In this document: positions 1 through 6,466 of the stretch, in pieces
Layout of the letters: each line of letters opens with the position of its first letter
How positions within the stretch are numbered: position 1 is the first letter of the stretch
Assembly (NCBI GenBank): GCA_019308145.1
Contig: JAFDIG010000051.1
Span: 1-10,589 of the forward strand
DNA from: Deltaproteobacteria bacterium
GTDB taxonomy: Bacteria > Desulfobacterota > JAFDIG01
Direction: 5' to 3'
Length of the DNA stretch: 10,589 nucleotides
Program-made: the position numbers and the translations under genes
Notes under the pieces: model-generated
Database searches by the model: none
Seen by the model: only the letters and a program-made list of their open reading frames with translations
What the model was told of the DNA's origin: nothing

Positions 1-1602
1 TTTCAGACAAAAAGTGATACAGAAGTAATTGTTCATCTCTATGAAGAGATGGGAATAGATTTTTTAAAAAAACTTTCAGGGATGTTTTCTATAGCCATAT
101 TTGACAAAAAAAATAAAAGGCTTTTGCTTGCAAGGGATAGAGTAGGTAAAAAACCTCTTTATTATTGTCAGCAAGATGGATGGTTTGCTTTTGGTTCAGA
201 AATAAAAGCAATAAAGATTTTGCCTTTTTCTCCTGATAAGATAGATCCATTTAGCATTGATGACTACCTCTCTTATGGATTTATCCCTTCACCTAAAACT
301 ATATATAAAGATGTTTATCAAATCCCTCCTGGTCATATAGGTATATGGGAAAACCAAAATTTCATATTAAAGAGATATTGGGAAATAGATTATTCTAACC
401 TGTATATTGAGGATGAAGAAGAAGCAATCAAAGGGTTAGAACATAAACTAAAAGAAGCGGTTCAAAAACGGCTTATCAGCGATGTCCCTTTAGGCGCTTT
501 TTTAAGTGGAGGTATTGATTCAAGCCTTATTGTTGCTCTTATGAGTAAACTTTCTAAAGAAAAGGTAAAAACATTTTCCATAGGGTTTGAGGAAAAAAGG
601 TTTGATGAAACTATATATGCAAGAAAGGTTGCAAATCTACTTAATTTAGATCATAAAGAATTTATAGTTACCTATAATATAAAAGATCTTTTACCAACTT
701 TAATAGAACATTTTGATGAGCCATTTGCTGACTCATCTGCTATTCCTACATATTATCTTTCTAAAATGACAAAAGATGAGGTAACAGTTGCATTAAGTGG
801 TGATGCTGGAGATGAAATATTTGGTGGATATAGAAGATATTTGGGGAGAAGATTGTCAAATATCTTCAATAAAATAATGCCCTTAAAGGGATTTATTGAA
901 AAAATTATCCTTTCTTTGCCAGAATCTGATACATATACAGGAAAAAGTTTTATAAAAAAGCTAAAAAGAGGGACAGAATCAGCAAAGATGTATGATGATT
1001 ACCCCTTTTTAAGCTGGTTATTACTTTTTAACCCAGAAGAAAAAAAAAGAATCTTTGCGCCAGATTTTTTAAATCTTATAAATGGTTATGACTCCCTTGA
1101 TTTGATGCGTTCTCTTTATAATAATTTCCCTAAAAATAAAGACACTATCTCTTATATGATGTGGGCTGATCTTCATACATACCTTCCAGATGACATACTT
1201 ATTAAAGTTGATAGAATGAGCATGGCACATGGATTAGAGGTGCGTTGCCCTTTTTTAGATCATGAAATCATAGAGTTTATGGCTCATATACCCTTAAAGA
1301 TGAAAATTAAAGGTTTAACAACAAAATATCTACTAAAAAAGGTCGCTATTAAATATCTTCCTCCTGATATCGTGAAAAGAGCTAAACATGGCTTTGTAGT
1401 TCCTCTTGCAAAATGGTTCAAAAGAGAATTACAAGATATTATAAAAGAGTTATTAATTGATTCCCCTCCTCCTTTTCTATCCAAGAAGTATATAAAAGAA
1501 TTAATTATATTACATCAAAAAGGGAAAAAGGATTTGTCATTTCAGATTTGGGCACTACTTATTCTTTCTTTATGGTTTTACAAAAAGGGAGGCACGCTTT
1601 GA
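1..1602 (+). CDS. asnB: Asparagine synthase (glutamine-hydrolysing) family protein, 5' truncated by window
   Basis: This is a class II glutamine amidotransferase fused to an ATP-pyrophosphatase synthetase domain. The family makes asparagine from aspartate, glutamine and ATP, and relatives amidate sugar carboxylates. The reading frame is open from base 1, and its first codons read QTKSDTEVIVHLYEE, the usual block about 70 residues into AsnB. The ATG at 49 is therefore internal, and the nucleophilic N-terminal Cys lies outside the window. Counting from base 1, the visible part has 533 residues. It shows the PP-loop SGGIDSS at 169-175, SGDAGDE at 266-272, and the KVDRMSMAHGLEVRCPFLD block at 402-420. 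With the missing part it would have a normal length of about 600. It is translationally coupled to a glycosyltransferase and sits in a glycan operon. A role in amidating a sugar or glycan intermediate is therefore as plausible as housekeeping asparagine synthesis. Family is certain; substrate is not. Confidence 0.93.
   Translation, partial: FQTKSDTEVIVHLYEEMGIDFLKKLSGMFSIAIFDKKNKRLLLARDRVGKKPLYYCQQDGWFAFGSEIKAIKILPFSPDKIDPFSIDDYLSYGFIPSPKTIYKDVYQIPPGHIGIWENQNFILKRYWEIDYSNLYIEDEEEAIKGLEHKLKEAVQKRLISDVPLGAFLSGGIDSSLIVALMSKLSKEKVKTFSIGFEEKRFDETIYARKVANLLNLDHKEFIVTYNIKDLLPTLIEHFDEPFADSSAIPTYYLSKMTKDEVTVALSGDAGDEIFGGYRRYLGRRLSNIFNKIMPLKGFIEKIILSLPESDTYTGKSFIKKLKRGTESAKMYDDYPFLSWLLLFNPEEKKRIFAPDFLNLINGYDSLDLMRSLYNNFPKNKDTISYMMWADLHTYLPDDILIKVDRMSMAHGLEVRCPFLDHEIIEFMAHIPLKMKIKGLTTKYLLKKVAIKYLPPDIVKRAKHGFVVPLAKWFKRELQDIIKELLIDSPPPFLSKKYIKELIILHQKGKKDLSFQIWALLILSLWFYKKGGTL
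1586..1593 (+). promoter_or_regulatory. Ribosome binding site fixing the glycosyltransferase start
   Basis: AAGGGAGG lies 5 nt before a TTG codon at 1599, inside the last codons of the asparagine synthase gene. It is the only good SD near the start of the glycosyltransferase frame. The upstream in-frame ATG at 1548 has no comparable site, so this SD selects the TTG. Confidence 0.75.
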
Positions 1603-2819
1603 CTCAAAAAAGAATTTATTTTATTTCACTAAGCTTTCCTCCTTTGGGTCGCGGGGCATCTCTTACTAATAGCTGTTTGGCAAAAGGACTTTCTCAAAAG
1701 TTTAAGGTTAATGTAATAACCGCAGGAGAGTTAAAAACCTATTTTCTTTCATATAATAAAGATTACAGCCTATTAAAAGATATACCAACTCATATTGAGA
1801 TAATTAGAATCAAACCTTTTGAATGGTTTTTTATTGGGGAAGGTCTTTACCGATTCGGTTTAATTCCTTGTTATCACCTTAACTGGGCAATCTCAACAAT
1901 CAAAAAAATAAAAACCATTTTTACAAAATCTGGCATAATCCTTTCCTCATATCCTGTTGTTTCAAATCTTCTTGTTGGCTTATGGGCAAAGAAAAAAACA
2001 GATTTTCCTTTAATAATAGATTTCAGAGATGATTATTTAGGTGTTATGTCACATTATATGAATCCCTCAGGCAAAATGCTCGCATCATATATAGAAAAAA
2101 ATGTAGTAAAAAAAGCTGATAGAATAACTGTTGCAACAGAAGGGATAAAAGATGCCCTTATTAAAAGATATCCAGATTTAACTAAAAAGATAGATATAAT
2201 CTATAATCTTGTCCCTTTTGATTCAAATTCTCTATCTTCCATAAAGGATGAGAATAAAAAAAATAAGCTATTTACTATGATATATGCTGGTAATTTTTCT
2301 CCTGCCCAAGAGGTAAAACTTCTTATAAAAGGAATAAACCGATTATTAGATATCCATCCAGAACTAAAAGGTAAAATAGTTTTCAAACTATTTGGCCCTG
2401 AAAATAGATATCTCAAAAAAAAGATTATCCCTTTATTAAATAATGAAATAAGATATGAAGGCTATGCTGAAAGGAATAAGTTAATAAAGGAGATAAAAAG
2501 GGCAGATGTAGGGCTTTTCTCACTTTCAAATAAAACCTTTAGCTATGCAACACCTACAAAACTTTTTGAATTTATTGAGCTTGAAGTTCCAATATTAGCA
2601 ATGCTTCCTAAAGGTTCTGCAAGGGAGATTATAGAAAAAGATAATATAGGATTAGTTTGTGATCCTAATGATATAGATGGTTTTGCAAGAAATATATATT
2701 CACTTTTTAGAAATGAATCGTTAAGAAAGAAAATTGTTAAAAATATAAAAAAAATTAAGGATCATTACTCTTTTTCTACTCAGATAAATAGATGGATAAA
2801 TGTTATTGAGGAGCTTTAA
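1599..2819 (+). CDS. Glycosyltransferase, GT-B fold, family 4-like
   Basis: Likely transfers a sugar from a nucleotide donor to a growing surface glycan or lipid-linked acceptor at the inner face of the membrane. With the TTG start the protein has 406 residues and begins MTQKRIYFISLSFPPLGRGAS, a typical GT-B N-terminal strand and loop. The start overlaps the upstream stop as TTGA and has a strong SD; the in-frame ATG at 1548 would add 17 residues read through the upstream gene. The C-terminal Rossmann half shows YAGNF at 229-233 and LFGPE near 264-268. The donor-binding stretch YATPTKLFEFIELEVPIL at about 316-333 resembles the P-x-K-x-x-E block of family 4. The N-terminal half has IDFRDDYLG near 140-148. 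No signal peptide or membrane segment is evident. Neighbours (amidotransferase, WecB, deacetylase) suggest surface polysaccharide assembly. Donor and acceptor cannot be told from sequence. Confidence 0.85.
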   Translation: MTQKRIYFISLSFPPLGRGASLTNSCLAKGLSQKFKVNVITAGELKTYFLSYNKDYSLLKDIPTHIEIIRIKPFEWFFIGEGLYRFGLIPCYHLNWAISTIKKIKTIFTKSGIILSSYPVVSNLLVGLWAKKKTDFPLIIDFRDDYLGVMSHYMNPSGKMLASYIEKNVVKKADRITVATEGIKDALIKRYPDLTKKIDIIYNLVPFDSNSLSSIKDENKKNKLFTMIYAGNFSPAQEVKLLIKGINRLLDIHPELKGKIVFKLFGPENRYLKKKIIPLLNNEIRYEGYAERNKLIKEIKRADVGLFSLSNKTFSYATPTKLFEFIELEVPILAMLPKGSAREIIEKDNIGLVCDPNDIDGFARNIYSLFRNESLRKKIVKNIKKIKDHYSFSTQINRWINVIEEL

Positions 2820-2825
2820 AGAGAT

Positions 2826-3902
2826 ATGGAGATAGCTATTCTTATTGGAACCAGGCCAGAAATCATTAAGCTTTCCCCTGTAGTTAAAGCATGTGAACAA
2901 ATGGGAAAAGATTTTTTTATAATACATACTAATCAACACTATACAAAGGAGATGGACAAAATATTTCTTGAAGAACTTGGGATCCCACCAGCTAAATATA
3001 ATCTTGAAGTAGGTTCTGGCTCTCATGGATACCAAACAGGAGTAATGTTAGAACGGATAGAAACTGTATTAATTAAGCACAAGCCTAACCTCATTATTTT
3101 AGAAGGAGATACAAACACGGTTTTAGCAGGAGCTCTTGCTGCAGCAAAACTCAATATTCCAGTTGCTCATGTTGAGGCAGGACTTAGAAGCTATGATAGA
3201 ACAATGCCAGAAGAGATAAATAGAATACTTACTGACCATCTTTCAGAATTGCTGTTTGCACCTACAGATATAGCAGAAAAGAATTTAAAGAATGAAGGGA
3301 TTGATTCAAAAAAGATATTTGTTACAGGGAATACCATTGTTGATGCAGTGATATCTCATCTTTCTTATGCAAGAAAAAAAAGTGATATACATTCAAGACT
3401 TAAGATAAAACAAAAAAAATATATCCTTTTAACTATGCATAGGGAAGAAAATGTGGATAATAAAGAAAAGTTAAAAGATATTTTAGAAGGGTTAAAAAAG
3501 ATAATTAAAATATTAAATCTTCCTATAATATTTCCCATACATCCAAGAACCGAAAAGATGTTAGAAAGATTCAAATTAAAATTACCAGAGGGAACTATTA
3601 AAATCTCACCTTTAGGCTATCTGGACTTTCTTGTGCTTATGGCAGATGCATATCTAATATTGACTGATTCAGGGGGAATTCAGGAAGAAGCATGCATTTT
3701 AAAGGTTGGTTGCATTACATTAAGGGAAAATACAGAGCGACCTGAAACCTTAGATGTAGGGGCAAACAGATTGGCAGGAACTGATCCAGATAGAATTCTA
3801 AAAGAAACATTATATATGGAAAAAAAGGTGAAGGAGTGGGAAAACCCTTTTGGGGATGGTAAGGCAGCTAAGCGTATTGTGGAGATAATATATGCAAGAT
3901 AA
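2826..3902 (+). CDS. wecB: UDP-N-acetylglucosamine 2-epimerase (non-hydrolysing)
   Basis: Interconverts UDP-GlcNAc and UDP-ManNAc in the cytoplasm, supplying ManNAc or its derivatives to surface glycans. The 358 residues match the usual family length. They carry the signature blocks in order: GTRPEIIKLSPV (8-19), GDTNTVLAG (94-102), HVEAGLRS (115-122), MPEEINR (127-133), GNTIVDAV (168-175), TMHREEN (203-209), FPIHPRT (236-242), DSGGIQEEA (281-289) and RENTERPE (300-307). By alignment of these blocks with E. coli WecB from memory, the key residues appear present: K15, D95, E117, E130 and H205. The start follows the glycosyltransferase stop by 6 nt, with a GAGGAG at 2808-2813 as a distant SD or AAAGAG at 2818-2823 closer in. 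The gene is part of the same operon. No dehydrogenase for ManNAcA is visible here, so ManNAc itself may be the product used. Function is well supported. Confidence 0.95.
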   Translation: MEIAILIGTRPEIIKLSPVVKACEQMGKDFFIIHTNQHYTKEMDKIFLEELGIPPAKYNLEVGSGSHGYQTGVMLERIETVLIKHKPNLIILEGDTNTVLAGALAAAKLNIPVAHVEAGLRSYDRTMPEEINRILTDHLSELLFAPTDIAEKNLKNEGIDSKKIFVTGNTIVDAVISHLSYARKKSDIHSRLKIKQKKYILLTMHREENVDNKEKLKDILEGLKKIIKILNLPIIFPIHPRTEKMLERFKLKLPEGTIKISPLGYLDFLVLMADAYLILTDSGGIQEEACILKVGCITLRENTERPETLDVGANRLAGTDPDRILKETLYMEKKVKEWENPFGDGKAAKRIVEIIYAR

Positions 3903-4773
3903 TCTTTATAAATGGATAGGGAAAAGTGAAAATTTTTTTGTGCAAGCATTGGTAACCCTCTTTATTCCCACCTTTTTTTTTCATCGATTTTATCAAAAAC
4001 AGATAAATCTTTTTAAAAAAGCAATACTTCTTCTTTCATTTGATATAGATTTCAAAGAGGATGTGAAGGCTATTCCTAAACTTATCGAAGAACTTAGTCA
4101 GTATGATATAAAAGCCGGGTTTGCTTGTGTAGGACATTGGGTAAAAAAATTCCCCTCTTCACATAAATTGATTGTTGAAGCAAGCCATGAAATCATAAAT
4201 CATTCAAATACACATCCTAACAATGAGCAAACAAACCCAAATCAATTTTTTAATCAACTCTTAATATCTGAAATAAAAAAAGAGATAAAAGAAGCGGATA
4301 AAATTATAAAAGATTATCTTGAAACATCCCCTTCAGGTTTTCGCACCCCGCACTTTGGACACCTTAATACCAACAAAATCTATCCAGTATTAAAAGAACT
4401 TGGGTACAGATATTCAAGCTCTACCCTTGCTATTAGGAGTGATTCTTTTGGCGCACCATTTATCCATCCTGAAGGTATATGGGAATTACCAGTAACTACA
4501 TGTCCATATCACCCTCACTCAGTATTTGATACCTGGCATTCTTTAAGGGAAAAGGGTGGTTGGCATAAAAAAAGAGATTCTTTTCTTAAAACCTTTGATA
4601 AAATTCTAAATTTTGCTGTTGAAAAAAGGATCTTTATAAATATATATTTTGATCCAAAAGATATGGTTGAAAATCGTTATTCAAAAGGATGGCTAAATAT
4701 TTTAGCTCAATATAAAAATGATCTAATGATATTAACTGGGGCTAAAATTGTTGAGAAATTAAATTCAATCTAA
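3892..4773 (+). CDS. Polysaccharide deacetylase (NodB-type, carbohydrate esterase 4-like)
   Basis: Predicted metal-dependent N-deacetylase acting on an N-acetylated sugar or glycan. The 293-residue protein starts inside the last codons of wecB (11-nt overlap) with GGAG 7 nt upstream (3881-3884). Motif 1 is SFDID at 49-53, giving D51 as likely base and D53 as metal ligand. Motif 2 is HSNTH at 104-108 with both His ligands. Motif 3 is FRTPHFG at 150-156, and WELP at 197-200 fits motif 4. The place where motif 5 usually has a His reads IYFDP (251-255), with Asp at 254, so activity or mechanism may differ. A hydrophobic stretch, FFVQALVTLFIPTFFF at 15-30, could be a membrane anchor or a peripheral helix; there is no cleavable signal peptide. 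The D-x-D form of motif 1 resembles the PgdA/DUF3473-like branch rather than classic NodB. It likely modifies the glycan made by its operon partners. Substrate is unknown. Confidence 0.87.
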   Translation: MQDNLYKWIGKSENFFVQALVTLFIPTFFFHRFYQKQINLFKKAILLLSFDIDFKEDVKAIPKLIEELSQYDIKAGFACVGHWVKKFPSSHKLIVEASHEIINHSNTHPNNEQTNPNQFFNQLLISEIKKEIKEADKIIKDYLETSPSGFRTPHFGHLNTNKIYPVLKELGYRYSSSTLAIRSDSFGAPFIHPEGIWELPVTTCPYHPHSVFDTWHSLREKGGWHKKRDSFLKTFDKILNFAVEKRIFINIYFDPKDMVENRYSKGWLNILAQYKNDLMILTGAKIVEKLNSI

Positions 4774-4789
4774 AAATAAAAAATTTAGT

Positions 4790-5623
4790 CTATTTTAATA
4801 ATCTTGAAATAAAAGAAGTTTTCTTTTTGCGAGCCTTTGTTAAGGCAAGTTTAGCTTCTAACTCCTTTATCTGGTTTATAAGCCCTTTTATTGTTTTATC
4901 AAAAATAAGATTTTCTTTTAAAGTTATCATTTGAGTAATAGAATTTTCATCAATCTCTTCATCTTTTTTTGCGATAGCAATAAGGAATTGAGAATTATTA
5001 GATGGCTGCCTAAATAATAAATGGTTTTGTGCCATAAATTGTTCTGTTTCCTTTTGTTTCGAGATGGTTGTATCAACAAGAAATGTTTCAGCCAACATAG
5101 AGTTTTGGTAAACAAGGGTATACTGAGGGAAAAATCTATTTATAAACTCTTTAAAGCTTTTATAAGTAAACTTTATTTTATGAAAAGGATTATCCTCTGG
5201 GAGTACATCCGTATTAGGAGTAGAACATAAAAATATACCTTTTGATATTAAAATACGACTTATTTCTTTTAAAAACCTTTCTGGATTATCTACATGTTCT
5301 ATAGTTTCAAATGCAATTATAACCTCAAATGAATTATCTTTGAAAGGAAGATATAGAGCATCACCAACTATAAAATGGGATCTTTTATGAAAGAATTTAT
5401 CAATGCTATATTTAATAGATAAAAGGTCAATATCAACTCCAAAAACATCTTTAGCACCATGCTCAGCTATAAGCTTTGTGCCATAACCAGTGCCAGATGC
5501 CACATCCAACACCTTTTTATCTTTAACAAATTGTAAGGCAAAAAGATATCGAGATATATGTTGAAGATAGATTAGATCATCTCTGTTTACTTCTGGTATC
5601 ATCCTTTCGCCAGTAAACTCCAT
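4790..5623 (-). CDS. SAM-dependent class I methyltransferase with C-terminal coiled coil
   Basis: Predicted to transfer a methyl group from S-adenosylmethionine; the acceptor is unknown. The protein has 277 residues and begins MEFTGERMIPE, an opening common in methyltransferases of surface-glycan loci. The SAM-binding motif I is VLDVASGTGYG at 38-48, followed by GVDID at 62-66, GDALYLPF at 87-94 and FETIEHV at 105-111, the usual Methyltransf_11 layout. Residues after about 215 are not part of the fold. Positions 231-262 form a short coiled coil with an a/d run F241, I245, L248, I252, L255, L259, and the end (263-277) is Lys/Arg-rich with a small amphipathic tail. The start is 1 nt after the pyrE stop, so the two are cotranscribed. 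The gene ends 16 nt from the stop of the convergent deacetylase gene. A glycan or lipid acceptor is inferred from context only. Confidence 0.85.
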   Translation of the reverse strand: MEFTGERMIPEVNRDDLIYLQHISRYLFALQFVKDKKVLDVASGTGYGTKLIAEHGAKDVFGVDIDLLSIKYSIDKFFHKRSHFIVGDALYLPFKDNSFEVIIAFETIEHVDNPERFLKEISRILISKGIFLCSTPNTDVLPEDNPFHKIKFTYKSFKEFINRFFPQYTLVYQNSMLAETFLVDTTISKQKETEQFMAQNHLLFRQPSNNSQFLIAIAKKDEEIDENSITQMITLKENLIFDKTIKGLINQIKELEAKLALTKARKKKTSFISRLLK

Positions 5624-5624
5624 A

Positions 5625-6299
5625 TTAGTTTTTCCCTTTTTCTGATTTAATATATTCTACTATCTCTTTATATTTAGAAGAATCAAGTATATTTGCTTCA
5701 TTAAGCCATCTAAAAAGATCTGAAACCTTAAACAGAAAATAGGGCTTTATCCCATTCTGTAATAGATTTTCATATCCCCCTTGCTCCCTATCTAAAAGAA
5801 CAACAAGCTTATCAGCAATTCCTCCTGAATCTCTAATCGCTTCTGCTGCTTCTATTACACTTTTACCCGTTGTTATAAGATCATCTACTATTAGCACATG
5901 ATCTCCTTCGTTTAACACTCCTTCTACCTTTTTTGTAATTCCATGCTCCTTAACGCCTTTTCGGTAATATATCAAAGGAATAGATAGTTTATAACCAATC
6001 ATAGTAGCAAAAGGGACTCCTGCAGTAGGTATGCCTAATACTTTATCTATTTTTTTACTTTCCATCTCTTTTAAGATCACCACAACATAAGCATTAATTA
6101 TCAATTCAAAAATGAAAGGAAATGATAAAGAGCTTCTTAAATCTATATAATATGGACTTTTTTTGCCAGAAGTTAATTTAAAATCACCAAACCTTATCGC
6201 ACCATTTTTTATCAAATTTATCCCAATCTTTTTCATCATAAGCTCTTTTTCTTGTTTTAAGAGTTCATCCTCAATAAGTTTGAACTGATTGGAATCCAT
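5625..6299 (-). CDS. pyrE: Orotate phosphoribosyltransferase
   Basis: Joins orotate and PRPP to give orotidine 5'-monophosphate in de novo pyrimidine synthesis. The 224-residue protein has the family blocks FKLTSGKKSPYYIDLR at 40-55, GIPTAGVP at 89-96, YYRKGVKEHG at 111-120 (the flexible catalytic loop with Lys and His) and the PRPP loop VLIVDDLITTGKS at 135-147. I chose the ATG at 6299 because GGGGG (6305-6309) sits 5 nt upstream; the frame continues to a TTG at 6311 inside that SD. An internal ATG pair near 6239/6236 also lies close to where many PyrE proteins begin, so the first 20 residues may be untranslated or a small extension. It is the first gene of a two-gene operon with a methyltransferase, with no other pyrimidine gene nearby. 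The function call is secure. Confidence 0.95.
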   Translation of the reverse strand: MDSNQFKLIEDELLKQEKELMMKKIGINLIKNGAIRFGDFKLTSGKKSPYYIDLRSSLSFPFIFELIINAYVVVILKEMESKKIDKVLGIPTAGVPFATMIGYKLSIPLIYYRKGVKEHGITKKVEGVLNEGDHVLIVDDLITTGKSVIEAAEAIRDSGGIADKLVVLLDREQGGYENLLQNGIKPYFLFKVSDLFRWLNEANILDSSKYKEIVEYIKSEKGKN

Positions 6300-6304
6300 A
6301 TAAT

Positions 6305-6309
6305 CCCCC
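6305..6309 (-). promoter_or_regulatory. pyrE: Ribosome binding site for pyrE
   Basis: On the minus strand GGGGG stands 5 nt before the ATG at 6299. It overlaps the TTG codon at 6311, which argues that the TTG is not the start. Confidence 0.6.
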
Positions 6310-6362
6310 AATAATCTAAATCTATTATTCTTTGAGTAAAAATGATTTATTCTTTTATTTTG

Positions 6363-6390
6363 TTTATCATTGTAATTATAAGAAAGTCAA
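6363..6390 (-). promoter_or_regulatory. Candidate pyrE promoter
   Basis: On the minus strand TTGACT (6385-6390, 5 of 6 to consensus) is followed after 16 nt by GATAAA (6363-6368, 4 of 6). This would start a transcript about 55 nt before pyrE. A perfect TATAAT also occurs at 6375-6380 but lacks a good -35 at proper spacing. The region is AT-rich, so chance matches are likely. Confidence 0.4.
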
Positions 6391-6421
6391 ATAAAATCCA
6401 AATCTTGGTTGTTTTTAAAGA

Positions 6422-6450
6422 TTGACAAATAGGATCCTCTTTATTATAAA
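6422..6450 (+). promoter_or_regulatory. Sigma70-type promoter of nadE
   Basis: TTGACA (6422-6427, perfect -35) and TATAAA (6445-6450, 5 of 6) are separated by exactly 17 nt. Transcription would begin near 6456-6458, leaving a leader of about 10 nt that starts in or next to the SD. The TTG of the -35 box is in frame with nadE and could be mistaken for a start codon. Confidence 0.7.
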
Positions 6451-6462
6451 AATAAAAGAGGA
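6435..6462. promoter_or_regulatory. Palindrome spanning the nadE -10 box and SD; possible operator
   Basis: TCCTCTTT (6435-6442) and AAAGAGGA (6455-6462) are perfect 8-bp inverted arms around a 12-bp centre that contains the -10 box. The right arm includes the nadE SD. If the predicted start site is right, the left arm is not transcribed, so a protein-binding operator is more likely than an RNA hairpin. I do not recognise it as a known NrtR, NiaR or NadR site. Function is inferred. Confidence 0.45.
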
Positions 6463-6466
6463 AAAA

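Noticed and set aside
49..51. ATG at 49 as the asparagine synthase start
   Set aside because: The frame is open to base 1 and the codons before 49 encode conserved AsnB sequence, so the gene is truncated by the window.
2721..3035. Minus-strand ORF of 104 codons across the glycosyltransferase-wecB junction
   Set aside because: It is antisense to two well-supported genes, has no recognisable motif, and its sequence is what AT-rich reverse frames produce.
3680..3949. Minus-strand ORF of 89 codons over the end of wecB
   Set aside because: It is antisense to conserved WecB codons and shows no domain or SD that supports translation.
5021..5230. Plus-strand ORF of 69 codons inside the methyltransferase gene
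   Set aside because: It is fully antisense to the methyltransferase with no SD or motif.
6422..6466. TTG at 6422 as the nadE start, giving 15 extra residues
   Set aside because: The TTG is part of a perfect -35 box with a matching -10 downstream, has no SD, and the ATG at 6467 has a good SD and matches the family N-terminus.
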